Of a stretch of 14,096 nt of DNA, positions 1 through 11,622 are shown in pieces. Under the pieces are notes generated by a model that searched no databases, was not told the origin of the DNA, and was given only the letters and a program-made list of their open reading frames with translations. The number at the start of each line of letters is the position of its first letter. Position 1 is the first letter of the stretch. A program made the translations under genes and the position numbers. This DNA comes from Verrucomicrobia bacterium UBA2460 (GTDB lineage Bacteria; Verrucomicrobiota; Verrucomicrobiia; Methylacidiphilales; Verrucolacustridaceae), in contig DDPU01000010.1 of assembly GCA_002342345.1 (NCBI GenBank), positions 10,217 through 24,312 on the forward strand. The letters run 5' to 3'.

Positions 1-983
1 CCACTCCTTTTCCGCGGGTGACCTTCCTGGAGGCGATGAACAGTTATGGAACGGATAAGCCGGATCGTCGTTACGGCCTCAAGCTGGAAGACTTCACGGA
101 AACCTTCCGCAACTCCTCCTTCAAGGTGTTCCAGTCCGCCGTGGCGGGCGGGGGTGTGGTCAAGGCGTTCAATGCCAAAGGCCTGGCGGAAATCACCACC
201 GGGCAGATCGAGGAACTCACCAGCCTGGCCAAGTCCCACGGGGCCAAGGGCCTGGCATGGATCAAGGTGGAAGGCGGGGAGTGGAAATCGCCGATCGTGA
301 AATTTTTCCAGGAAAGCGAAAAGAAGGCCCTTGGCGATAAGCTGCAGATCGGGGAAGGAGACCTGATTTTGTTCGGGGCCGACGAGTGGACCGCGGCCTG
401 CGAGGTCCTTGGCTTGGTCCGGGTTCGCTGTGCCGAATACCTGGAGAAACTGGGCAAGTTAAAACGGGATCCGGACAAACTGGATTTTCATTGGGTGGTG
501 GATTTTCCCCTGTTGCGCCGGGATCCGGACCATCCCAACCTGGTCTCCAGTCACCACCCCTTCACCGCGCCGGTGGAAGAGGACCTGCCCTTGCTCGACC
601 GGGAGCCCCAACGGGTGCGCGGTCAGCACTACGACCTGGTGTTGAACGGGGTGGAATTGGGCGGGGGGAGTATCCGGATTCACCGGGGGGAATTGCAGGA
701 CAAGCTTTTCCGGGAAATTCTCAAGCTGCCCGGGGAAATCGTCACCAGCCGGTTTGGCTACATGGTGGAAGCCCTGCGTTTTGGAGCGCCTCCCCACGGA
801 GGAATCGCCCTTGGGTTCGACCGATTGATGGCACTCCTTTTGGGTCATGAAAGCATCCGTGATGTGATTGCCTTCCCCAAAAATGCCCGCGGGCAGGATG
901 TGATGAGCGGTGCCCCGGCGGAAGCGACCCTTCGGCAACTCCGGGAGGTGCATGTCCGGCCCGAGGGTGGGTCGCCCGCATGA
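1..983 (+). CDS. aspS: Aspartyl-tRNA synthetase, C-terminal part (5' end outside the window)
   Basis: Class II aminoacyl-tRNA synthetase that charges tRNA(Asp) with aspartate in the cytoplasm. About 326 residues are visible, reading in frame from base 3. They begin at the PFPR...EAM.SYG.DKPD.R segment of the catalytic core. Next comes the GAD insertion domain typical of bacterial AspRS (roughly visible residues 40-150), and then the core resumes with SHHPFTAP (183-190), YDLVLNGVELGGGSIRIH (210-227) and class II motif 3, GIALGFDRL (267-275). SIRDVIAFPK and MSGAP near the end are also typical. The anticodon-binding N-terminus and motifs 1 and 2 lie upstream, so whether the enzyme also charges tRNA(Asn) cannot be judged. 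The stop is TGA at 981-983; the next gene starts 46 bases later. Identity is essentially certain. Confidence 0.98.
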   Translation, partial: TPFPRVTFLEAMNSYGTDKPDRRYGLKLEDFTETFRNSSFKVFQSAVAGGGVVKAFNAKGLAEITTGQIEELTSLAKSHGAKGLAWIKVEGGEWKSPIVKFFQESEKKALGDKLQIGEGDLILFGADEWTAACEVLGLVRVRCAEYLEKLGKLKRDPDKLDFHWVVDFPLLRRDPDHPNLVSSHHPFTAPVEEDLPLLDREPQRVRGQHYDLVLNGVELGGGSIRIHRGELQDKLFREILKLPGEIVTSRFGYMVEALRFGAPPHGGIALGFDRLMALLLGHESIRDVIAFPKNARGQDVMSGAPAEATLRQLREVHVRPEGGSPA

Positions 984-1029
984 AATTCAGGCCCTTGCGG
1001 AAAAATCCCCAGGGACTATTTTGAAAGGG

Positions 1030-1392
1030 ATGAAGAAAGTCCCCGAAAAACCAAAAATTATCGCCTACCTGAAACCCCACTGTGGGTGGAGCCGAGGGGT
1101 GCGGGCGGTGATGGCCAAGTATCGCCTCGAATTTGAGGATCGCGACATCTGGAACGACATCGAACAGCGGTTAGAAATGATCCAGAAAAGCGGCCAAGAG
1201 CTTTCTCCTTGCGTTGAAATCAACGGCCAGATGCTGGCTGATGTCAGCGGGGAAGAAGTGGAGACCTGGATGTTGAAACAAGGGATCGTTCTGCCCACCC
1301 AGGCTGGCACGGACGTGCCGACCGACCGCGGATGTTCCGATGAGGAGCACGCCGCGCAAAGGGCAGGGATTCCCGTTCAGTTCCGGGAGTAA
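1030..1392 (+). CDS. Glutaredoxin-like (thioredoxin-fold) protein with CGWS motif
   Basis: About 120 residues with a glutaredoxin fold pattern: a first strand IIAYLK, then C18-G-W-S21 at the start of the first helix, and SPCVEING (about residues 60-67), whose proline fits the cis-Pro loop that shapes the glutathione site. A CxxS motif means a single active-site thiol, as in monothiol glutaredoxins, so glutathionylation or Fe-S related roles are more likely than dithiol reduction. It is not the usual CGFS. A C-terminal tail of about 30 residues ending in QFRE contains another Cys and is not part of the standard fold. Start choice is uncertain: ATG 1030 gives a compact domain, TTG 1021 has AGGGA 5 bases upstream, and ATG 952 inside aspS has GGAGG close by. 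It is followed 5 bases later by the SirB1-like gene, suggesting co-transcription. The substrate is unknown. Confidence 0.78.
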   Translation: MKKVPEKPKIIAYLKPHCGWSRGVRAVMAKYRLEFEDRDIWNDIEQRLEMIQKSGQELSPCVEINGQMLADVSGEEVETWMLKQGIVLPTQAGTDVPTDRGCSDEEHAAQRAGIPVQFRE

Positions 1393-1397
1393 ACCCC

Positions 1398-2240
1398 GTG
1401 CGATCGCCGCAAGAAGCCCAGCAGGCAAAGGCGATCGAGAAGATCCTAGGAGGCGAGGATGAGGATCTCGCCGACCTCACCCTAAGGGAGATTCAGTCCC
1501 AGAAGGAGAGGTACGGTTCCTTGGTCCGGGAACTGGAACAAAGTCCCGATCCCAAGGTGCGGGCAAGGGTCAGGTCGATTCTTCGTTTCTGGGGAAAGCC
1601 TATGGCCATCCGGGGTTTCGCCCCGCCGGAACTGGCCTTGTGGGCAGACCTGGAGACCTTCTGTTGGCAGTTGGCGGAAGTGGAGAACCCGGAAATATCC
1701 GCCTCCACAGGGAAATCCTATCTTGATGAGCTTGGCCGGGCGGTGGAGGCAAACCTGCCCCGGCGGAGCATTTCCCCCACGGATTCCATTTCGGCGCTCC
1801 GCCAAATTTTGGCCCGCAGGGAAGGCTTCCGCGGGAACCTGGACGACTACTTTCGTCCCGCCAACAGCTACCTTCATCTCGTTCTGGAAACCCGTCTGGG
1901 CATCCCCCTGACCCTGGCTCTGGTTTATATCTTTGTCGGCCAGCGGGCCGGCTTGGAGGTGTATGGGCTCAACACTCCCGGTCACTACCTGACAGGGATC
2001 GGGGGAGTGGTTTTCGACCCCTTTCACGGCGGGGTGGTGCTTTCGGCCGATGACTTGGCTGCCAAGTTCGGCACGGAGCGGGCCTGCTGGGCCAACCCTA
2101 TGTTCATGCGGGCCACGCCGCGGGAAACCGCGGAACGCATGCTGGTCAACCTGCTCAACAGCTACAGCCGGGGAGGGGACGAGGGACGGCATGCGCGCAC
2201 GGTCTCTTATCTTCAAATGATTGATGAAAGCCTCGGTTAG
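1398..2240 (+). CDS. SirB1 / transglutaminase-like family protein
   Basis: A 280-residue cytoplasmic protein (no signal peptide or membrane segment) of the SirB1-type transglutaminase-like family. The family pattern is clear in residues 143-210: GFRGNLDDYF, then NSYLHLVLETRLGIPLTLAL, then LNTPGHYL (191-198) and VFDPFHGG (205-212). The last two place H196 and D207 where the His and Asp of a transglutaminase triad would be. No cysteine sits at the expected helix start (GIPLTLA), so it is probably not a classical thiol enzyme; I believe this loss is common in the family. The N-terminal 140 residues are helical and charged. It lacks the long C-terminal TPR region of E. coli YchA. Start GTG 1398 is chosen because GGGAG lies at 1385-1389, 8 bases upstream, and the previous stop is only 5 bases away. 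The molecular function of the family is not established. Confidence 0.85.
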   Translation: MRSPQEAQQAKAIEKILGGEDEDLADLTLREIQSQKERYGSLVRELEQSPDPKVRARVRSILRFWGKPMAIRGFAPPELALWADLETFCWQLAEVENPEISASTGKSYLDELGRAVEANLPRRSISPTDSISALRQILARREGFRGNLDDYFRPANSYLHLVLETRLGIPLTLALVYIFVGQRAGLEVYGLNTPGHYLTGIGGVVFDPFHGGVVLSADDLAAKFGTERACWANPMFMRATPRETAERMLVNLLNSYSRGGDEGRHARTVSYLQMIDESLG

Positions 2241-2667
2241 GCCGAAGGTTGTCATTGGCCGGCCTCGGCGTTATGCTTCCGTGGTGACGAAGCAGCTTCT
2301 CATTCTTGTTTTTTGTCTCGGTCTCGTTGGAACCCCGATTTATGGCGAGGAGCCCCTGTTGCCGGTAATCAAGCCCGAGGAGGCCTCCCAGCATGAGGGC
2401 AAGCTGGTGACGGTGCATGGCGTGGTCGACGGACAGCGCGATTCGAAGAAAGGAATCACCTACCTCAATTTCGGTGGTCGTTTCCCGAACCAGGTTTTCA
2501 CCTGCCTCCTCAAGGCAAAAAATTTTCCCGAGGGAGCACCCGCGCTGGAGGGGAAAACCGTGGAGGTGACCGGCCTGATCCACATGTATGAGGGCAAGCC
2601 TTCCATGGATTTGCGGGGCAGCGAGTCCATCAAGATCCTGGAGGAGGATCCCAAAACCAAGCCCTAG
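2224..2667 (+). CDS. Small exported OB-fold-like protein of unknown function
   Basis: Up to 147 residues from ATG 2224. A hydrophobic stretch QLLILVFCLGLVGTPIYG (24-41) preceded by K23 and followed by EEP looks like a signal peptide, so the mature part probably lies in the periplasm. The remaining roughly 105 residues alternate strands in an OB-fold pattern: HEGKLVTVHGVVDG, GITYLNFGG, VFTCLLKA, LEGKTVEVTGLIHMYEGKP, MDLRG and SIKIL. This resembles small bacterial nucleic-acid-binding-type OB domains, although an exported location argues for another ligand. ATG 2224 overlaps the SirB1-like gene by 17 bases and has no Shine-Dalgarno; GTG 2281 or 2284 would give a more conventional signal peptide but also lacks one. 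There is no catalytic motif. The fold assignment is inference from pattern and no function is claimed. Confidence 0.65.
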   Translation: MKASVRPKVVIGRPRRYASVVTKQLLILVFCLGLVGTPIYGEEPLLPVIKPEEASQHEGKLVTVHGVVDGQRDSKKGITYLNFGGRFPNQVFTCLLKAKNFPEGAPALEGKTVEVTGLIHMYEGKPSMDLRGSESIKILEEDPKTKP

Positions 2668-2762
2668 TCCGGTCCGGCGTAGGCGCATGAGCCCATTTTT
2701 CGGAAGCGGGCGACATTTCTGGCATTGAGAAATCCGTTTGCTTTTTGGGGTGGTCAATCCGT

Positions 2763-2769
2763 AGGGTGA
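2763..2769 (+). promoter_or_regulatory. Ribosome binding site of the Gre-like gene
   Basis: AGGGTGA ends 5 bases before ATG 2775 and decides the start. The reading frame is also open upstream to a GTG at 2745, but that start has no comparable site. Confidence 0.6.
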
Positions 2770-2774
2770 ATTCG

Positions 2775-6303
<3,529 letters not shown>

Positions 6304-6307
<4 letters not shown>

Positions 6308-7299
6308 AGGATGTCATCCGGGTGGCGGTGACGGGGGCGGCAGGGCAAATCGGCTATGCGATCGTCTTTCGCATCGCTTCGGGCGGGTTATTCGGCCCGC
6401 AGCAAAAGGTCCGCCTGCAGTTGCTGGAAGTTCCCGCGGCGGAGACCGCTCTGCAGGGGGTGGTGATGGAAATCCGGGATGCCGCCAACCCGCTGTTGGA
6501 GGATATCCTGGCCACTTCGGATCCACGGAAGGCTTTTGAGGGTGCGGACTGGACCTTCTGTATTGGGAGCATCCCCCGTAAACCGGGGATGGAACGGTCC
6601 GAGCTTCTTGGGTTGAACGGAAAGATCTTCGTTGAACAGGGCCGCATTCTATCGGAGGTCGCATCTCCTGATGCACGGGTGCTCGTGGTGGGGAACCCCT
6701 GCAACACCAATGCCTGGATTGCCAGGCAGTCCGGACCCGGGTTGCCCGCCGACCGCTGGTTCGCCATGACGCGTCTCGATGAGAACCGGGCCAAGGCCCG
6801 TTTGGCGGAAAAGGCGGGAGTGCCGGTGGGGTTGGTGGATCGTCTGGCCGTTTGGGGCAACCATTCGCCGACGATGTACCCTGATTTCACCAACGCCAGG
6901 ATTGGCGGCAAGCCTGTCACCGATGTGATCCGGGACCGGGCTTGGCTTGAGGGCGATTTTCTCCGATCCGTCCAGCAGCGCGGGGCGGAGGTTCTAAAAG
7001 CGAGGGGGCTCTCCAGCGCCGCCAGCGCGGCCCATGCAGCCCTGGACACCGTGCGGACCCTCCATCAAGGAAGCAAGGAAGGTGACTGGACAAGCGTAGC
7101 AGTCACTTCCGACGGAAGTTATGGCGTGCCCAAGGGGCTGATGTGCTCTTTCCCGGTCCGGGCGTTGGGCGGTGGAAAATGGGAAATCGTTCCAGGGCTC
7201 AAACTTGATGACTTCGGGCGGGGGAAATTGGCGGCAACAGTGGCTGAGTTGGAAGATGAGCGGGCGGCGGCGGCGAAGGCGGTGGGTTTGGCGGTTTAG
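6304..7299 (+). CDS. mdh: Malate dehydrogenase (NAD-dependent, cytosolic-type family)
   Basis: Interconverts malate and oxaloacetate in the TCA cycle. The protein has 331 residues, normal for the cytosolic/group 2 type. Visible features are the Rossmann nucleotide loop TGAAGQIGYA (10-19), substrate-binding arginines in SIPRKPGMER (R92, R98), NPCNTNA (131-137), the catalytic Asp in TRLDENR (D159) with R162, and the catalytic His in WGNHSPTMYPD (H187). GLSSAASAA and SDGSYGVPKGL follow. The start ATG 6304 overlaps the stop of the septum gene as ATGA and has GGAG 7 bases upstream, which implies translational coupling. The gene closes the eno-ftsB-mdh block; an 82-base gap follows. Confidence 0.97.
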
Positions 7300-7316
7300 T
7301 TTGATCCTGGTTTGGC

Positions 7317-7351
7317 TTTCCATGGAAATGGGTGCGGGGGAATCGCCCCCG
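7317..7351. other. Palindrome and GC hairpin in the mdh-mfd gap
   Basis: The 82-base gap contains a perfect 12-base palindrome TTTCCATGGAAA (7317-7328) and, 6 bases later, an inverted repeat CGGGGG-AATCG-CCCCCG (7335-7351). No T-run follows the hairpin, so it is at best a weak terminator; the palindrome could be an operator for mfd. Either could be chance in GC-rich DNA. No convincing -35/-10 pair was found here. Confidence 0.3.
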
Positions 7352-7381
7352 ACGAATTTGTGATAGACTCTCTGCGGCTTT

Positions 7382-10300
7382 TTGCAGACCCAAGGGACAA
7401 GGAGGGAGGAGAACAAGCTCCTGGACACGACCGGCTTTGAGCGGTTCGTGTCTGGCGGGGTGAGGGGTGGGGTCTGGTCGTTTGCCGGTTGGCCGACCGG
7501 TGCCCAGGCCCTGGCTGCCCAGATTCTTGCCCAGAGGAAGGGTGGCCCCGGTTGGGTGCTCGTGGCCGAGCACGTTCGGCAGCAGGAGGAGTTGGCCGCG
7601 GAGATCGAATCATGGGGAGGCGAAGTTGTGGTGATCCCGGAGGCTTTTCGAGGCTCGGAAAAGGTGAGGCCGGATCCGGATCTGGAAGCAGAGTGGGTCG
7701 GATCTCTGGCTAGGTTGACGGAACGATGCTGCCCCAAGCTGGTGTTGGTGACGGACAGAATTCTTTCTGAGCCGTTGCCCCCTCCGGACTGGATTCGCGG
7801 GGCTATCCGGCAGTTGACCGTGGGCGACACCTTGGATCCCTTGCGGGTGGTGGAGGATCTGGTGGGTGTCGGCTACCGGAATGTGGGCACCGTGACGGAG
7901 CGCGGGGAGATTGCGCGGAGAGGAGGCATTGTGGACGTCTTTTCCCGGCAGTCGCCGGCCCCGGTGCGTTTGGAGTGGAGCGGGGACCGTCTCGAGTCGA
8001 TCCGGGAGATCGATCTGCATGAGCAGACCGGCATCGCCGAGCGGAAGGAGACAGGGTTATTTTTTGGCCGACTGGAGGAGGTAAAAAGAACGTCGGGGTT
8101 GGTAGATTATCTTGGCGCCGGTTGGGGAAAACTGACGGCCTTGACCGAGTCGGAAGAGGAGAGGCTTATCGGGACGCCGGTGCGACACGGCTTTGTCGGG
8201 GAACCGATCCGGGAGGCGGGGCTAGCAGAGGCGCGGCGCCGCCGCGTGGGTGCAGAAATGCGCTCTTGGCTCTCCCTCGGTTGGTCGGTGACGGTCACCG
8301 GAGTCAATGAGGGTGAGGTGGCCCGTTTGCAGGAGTGGTTGCGGGAGTGTGACCTGGGGGAAAGGGATGTGGCCGGGCTGGATTTCCGGATTTCCCGCCT
8401 GGGGCAGGGCTTTGCCTGGCCGGAAGGAAAGAAGGTGGTTGTCACGGGGGCAGAACTGCTAGGACGAACGGAGACCCGGCGTTCCCTCCGTAAAACCCAT
8501 GCAGGCATTGCGGCTGAGCGCTGGCGCCGGCCCGTTTTTGATCCGGGGGACCTGAAATTGGGCGACTATGCCGTCCATCTGCAGCATGGCATCGGGATTT
8601 ACGAGGGGCTGGGAGAAAAGCCGGGCGGCAAAGGGCAGTGTCTTCTCTTGAAGTATGCGGACGGGGCGCGGCTCTACGTCCCGGTGGAAGAGTCCTACCT
8701 CGTTTCCCGCTACATGGGAGTCGGCCGAAAGCGGCCCATCCTGGATGCCCTCGGAGGGAATCGATGGGAGAAGGCCAAGGCCAAGGCAGCCAAAGCGGTG
8801 GAGGACTTTGCCGCCACCCTCCTGCGGACGGCCGCGGAGCGGGAGGCTCTGCCCGGCACAGCCTTTCCCCCGGACCATGAATGGCAGGGAAAATTTGAAT
8901 CGGAATTCGTCTATGAACCGACACCCGACCAGTTGAGGGCCTTCGCCGAGACCAAGGCGGACATGGAACGAAGCCGACCGATGGACCGGTTGATTTGCGG
9001 CGATGTGGGTTACGGCAAGACTGAGGTGGCGATCCGGTCCATTTTCAAGGCGGTCATGGCGGGGAGGCAGGTTGTGTTCCTTGCGCCGACCACGGTCTTG
9101 GCCCAGCAGCATGCCCGCACCCTCCGCGAGCGGTTTGCAGACTGGCCCATCACGGTGGAGGAACTGAGCAGGTTCCGGAGCGCGGGGGAGCAAACCAAGG
9201 TGATCCGGGCCCTGGCGGACGGCGCCGTGGATGTGGTGGTGGGGACGCACCGTCTGCTTTCCCCTGATGTGAGTTTCCGCGATCTCGGCCTCGTGGTGAT
9301 TGATGAGGAACAGAGATTCGGGGTGAAGCAGAAGGAAAGGTACAAAGAGAGGTTCCGGCGGGTGGATGTCCTGACTCTCTCGGCCACTCCCATTCCGCGG
9401 ACGCTTTATCTGGCAATGCTGGGGGCGCGGGATCTGAGCCAAATCGAGACAGCGCCCCCCGGTCGCCACCCGATCGAGACCATTGTGGCGGACTACGATG
9501 AAAGACTGATCCGGGAGTGGATCCGCCGGGAACTGGAACGGGGTGGACAAGTTTATTATCTTCACAACCGGGTGGCAGCACTGCCGATGCTGGCAAAGAA
9601 GCTCAAGGACCTTGTCCCAGGGGCCAGGGTGGAGATTGCCCACGGACAAATGGGTGAGGCCGAACTGGAGGAGGCGATGGGAAAGTTTGTCCGGGGAAGG
9701 GCCGATGTCCTGCTTTGCACCACGATTGTGGAGAGCGGTCTGGATATCCCCAACGCCAACACCATCATCCTGGACCGGGCAGACCGGTTCGGTCTCGCCG
9801 ATCTGTACCAATTGCGGGGGCGGGTCGGTCGTGCTCAAAACCGGGCCTATGCCCTGCTGTTAGTGCCCCGTGAAAGGAGACGCGGGGAGGCGGGCGAAAG
9901 AGTGGAGGCCCTGCAGATGCACGGGGGACTGGGGGCGGGATATCGAATTGCCATGCGCGACCTGGAAATCCGCGGAGCGGGCAATCTTCTTGGCACCGAA
10001 CAGAGTGGTCATGTGGCGGTGATCGGGTTCGAGTTGTATTGCCGTCTTCTGCGGGCGGCGGTCAGTCGGATGAAAAAAGGGCAGTGGCGTCCGCCTCCCC
10101 TGGTGCAGTTGCGGTTGGACTTCCTGACCCTGCGCGCCGCGGAGGCGGGAGACGGGGTGGCCGGGGCCTATATTCCCGCGTCCTACGTCCCGGAGGTGCG
10201 GGAACGCATCGATGCCTACCGGCAGGTGGCGGAAGCAGAGAAGGCCGAGGAGTTGGGTGAAATCGGTAAGGTGTGGAGGGATCGGTACGGTCCTTGGCCG

Positions 10301-10501
10301 GTCGAGGCGACCCTGCTGCTGGGGTATCACCGGGTCCGGGTGGCGGCCGGACTCGCGGGGGTGACCAGGCTGGAGACAGATGGGGAAAAAATCCGTGCCT
10401 GGAGGGGCGGGGAACTGGAAATGGAAGGGACTAAGCTGCCCCGTTTGACCGGGCAAACCGCGCCCGATAAGCTACGTCAACTTGAGGGCTGGCTGAGATG
10501 A
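7382..10501 (+). CDS. mfd: Transcription-repair coupling factor Mfd
   Basis: ATP-dependent DNA translocase that removes RNA polymerase stalled at lesions and recruits UvrA. Up to 1039 residues, counted from TTG 7382. In order: a UvrB-like N-terminal region (about 25-240) with GYRNVGTVTERGEIARRGG and DVF, keeping the Arg and Phe positions of the UvrA-binding surface; an RNA polymerase-interacting CarD-like module (391-445, LKLGDYAVHLQHGIGIYEGL to YVPVEESYLVSRY); and a RecG-like motor with Walker A GDVGYGKTE (540-548), Walker B DEEQ (641-644), SATPIPRTL (667-675) and GRVGRAQNRAY (813-823). The C-terminal TRCF domain (about 925-1010) closes it. E. coli Mfd has 1148 residues; the shortfall is in the N-terminal half. 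The outer possible start is given; CTG 7421 fits the ribosome site better and GTG 7448 is a further option. The stop overlaps the next start by 4 bases. Confidence 0.98.
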   Translation: MQTQGTRREENKLLDTTGFERFVSGGVRGGVWSFAGWPTGAQALAAQILAQRKGGPGWVLVAEHVRQQEELAAEIESWGGEVVVIPEAFRGSEKVRPDPDLEAEWVGSLARLTERCCPKLVLVTDRILSEPLPPPDWIRGAIRQLTVGDTLDPLRVVEDLVGVGYRNVGTVTERGEIARRGGIVDVFSRQSPAPVRLEWSGDRLESIREIDLHEQTGIAERKETGLFFGRLEEVKRTSGLVDYLGAGWGKLTALTESEEERLIGTPVRHGFVGEPIREAGLAEARRRRVGAEMRSWLSLGWSVTVTGVNEGEVARLQEWLRECDLGERDVAGLDFRISRLGQGFAWPEGKKVVVTGAELLGRTETRRSLRKTHAGIAAERWRRPVFDPGDLKLGDYAVHLQHGIGIYEGLGEKPGGKGQCLLLKYADGARLYVPVEESYLVSRYMGVGRKRPILDALGGNRWEKAKAKAAKAVEDFAATLLRTAAEREALPGTAFPPDHEWQGKFESEFVYEPTPDQLRAFAETKADMERSRPMDRLICGDVGYGKTEVAIRSIFKAVMAGRQVVFLAPTTVLAQQHARTLRERFADWPITVEELSRFRSAGEQTKVIRALADGAVDVVVGTHRLLSPDVSFRDLGLVVIDEEQRFGVKQKERYKERFRRVDVLTLSATPIPRTLYLAMLGARDLSQIETAPPGRHPIETIVADYDERLIREWIRRELERGGQVYYLHNRVAALPMLAKKLKDLVPGARVEIAHGQMGEAELEEAMGKFVRGRADVLLCTTIVESGLDIPNANTIILDRADRFGLADLYQLRGRVGRAQNRAYALLLVPRERRRGEAGERVEALQMHGGLGAGYRIAMRDLEIRGAGNLLGTEQSGHVAVIGFELYCRLLRAAVSRMKKGQWRPPPLVQLRLDFLTLRAAEAGDGVAGAYIPASYVPEVRERIDAYRQVAEAEKAEELGEIGKVWRDRYGPWPVEATLLLGYHRVRVAAGLAGVTRLETDGEKIRAWRGGELEMEGTKLPRLTGQTAPDKLRQLEGWLR
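7399..7411 (+). promoter_or_regulatory. Strong purine-rich Shine-Dalgarno at the mfd start
   Basis: AAGGAGGGAGGAG contains two overlapping GGAGG cores, the strongest such site in the window. The in-frame codon at the right distance downstream is CTG 7421, 11 bases after the second core, so mfd may begin there. TTG 7382 lies upstream of the site and GTG 7448 is too far away. Confidence 0.55.
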
Positions 10502-11622
10502 TTCCTACTTTGCGGCGAAGCGCCTGGCTTTCTCTCCTTATGGTTTCCGCGTGTTATCTGGCGGCCCAGGCTCCCGCCCCGGGAGGAAAAAACGGCGTGG
10601 CCGCCGTCGTCAACAACGAGGTCATCACCTACCGGGAAGTTCTCAACCAGACCGAGAGGGAGGAAAATGAGCTAAAAAAGCAGAGGTTTTCCGGAAAAAT
10701 CACCGACGCACAGATGAAGCAGATGATCCAGCAACGGAGAAAAACCGTGCTGGAGTCCCTCGTGGAGACGCGGTTGATCCTCCAGGATTACAAGAACAAG
10801 GGATTCAATTTTCCCAACTACTATTTTGAACTCGAGGAGAGGCAGGCGATTCGGGAGCAATTCGGGGGCGACAACATGGCCCTGGTGAAGACCCTGGAGG
10901 AGCGGGGCATGACCAAGCAGGACTGGAAAAAACAGCTTCGGGAAACCTTTATCGTGCGGGAAATGAGGAACATGAAAACAAGGAGATATGTTTCCATCTC
11001 GCCGCAGATGGTTGCGGCCTACTACCAGGATCATATCCGGGACTTTCTTCAGCCTGAGATGATCCGGTTGAGAATGATTTTTATCAGTCCGGAAAACTCC
11101 GCTGATCCCGGTGCCGAGGCCCGGGAGGTGCTGGGGGCGCTCGAGCAGGGGGCTGATTTCGCCGCCCTAGCCCAGCGTTACTCCGCCTACAATCCCAGGG
11201 AGGGCGGCTTGCGGCTCGACAAGGAAAACCAAAGGACGGCAGAGAGGGAAAACAGGCTCGGCAAGATGGGGGTCAAGGGCCAGATGTCGAAGGCAGATGT
11301 GGAGCGGATCACCGAGGAGGTGGAGCGGGCCATCCCCAGCACGGGCTGGACCCAGAGGGAAAATCTCAAGACGGAACTGGCAGAGGTGGCCTTCAAGCTG
11401 CGACCAGGGCAAACCAGCGGAATCGTCACCGTGCCCATGGCGGAGGGAAAAGATTCCTATTTTCTCCTGCATGTGGAAGAAGTCAAAAAAGGGACCGTCA
11501 CGCCCCTCTCCCAGATCCGCGGCCAGATCGAGGCCACCCTCGTCAACCAGGAAAAGGAAAAAATCCACCAGGAATGGATCGAGCAGCTGAAACGGGATGC
11601 CTACATCGAGAGATTTCTGTGA
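10498..11622 (+). CDS. SurA/PrsA-like peptidyl-prolyl isomerase (envelope foldase)
   Basis: A 374-residue exported chaperone/isomerase. The N-terminus has RR at 6-7, a hydrophobic core, and VSAC (16-19), which fits a lipobox with C19 as lipidated residue; cleavage after A23 by signal peptidase I is the alternative. Next is the SurA N-domain signature GVAAVVNNEVITYREV (33-48) and a helical chaperone region up to about 185. A parvulin-type domain begins at PEMIRLRMIFIS and continues through GADFAALAQRYSAYNPREGG (218-237). About 45 charged residues (roughly 239-282) then interrupt it before the second half resumes at GWTQRENL...LAEVAFKLRPGQTSGIV...YFLLHVEEVKKG. It should assist outer-membrane or periplasmic protein folding. 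ATG 10498 overlaps the mfd stop (ATGA) and has GAGGG 9 bases upstream. Whether the isomerase is active is unclear because of the insertion. Confidence 0.85.
   Translation: MIPTLRRSAWLSLLMVSACYLAAQAPAPGGKNGVAAVVNNEVITYREVLNQTEREENELKKQRFSGKITDAQMKQMIQQRRKTVLESLVETRLILQDYKNKGFNFPNYYFELEERQAIREQFGGDNMALVKTLEERGMTKQDWKKQLRETFIVREMRNMKTRRYVSISPQMVAAYYQDHIRDFLQPEMIRLRMIFISPENSADPGAEAREVLGALEQGADFAALAQRYSAYNPREGGLRLDKENQRTAERENRLGKMGVKGQMSKADVERITEEVERAIPSTGWTQRENLKTELAEVAFKLRPGQTSGIVTVPMAEGKDSYFLLHVEEVKKGTVTPLSQIRGQIEATLVNQEKEKIHQEWIEQLKRDAYIERFL

Noticed and set aside
2668..2774. Possible promoter or terminator in the 107-base gap before the Gre-like gene
   Set aside because: TTGAGA is present but no -10-like hexamer follows at proper spacing, and no stem of more than 3-4 bp precedes the short T stretches.
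7360..7381. TAGACT (7364-7369) as a -10 element for mfd
   Set aside because: No acceptable -35 hexamer lies 16-18 bases upstream; the sequence there is the GC hairpin.
8459..9838. 459-codon open frame on the minus strand opposite mfd
   Set aside because: The antisense of the mfd motor region; its His/Pro/Gln-rich composition is typical of a shadow frame.
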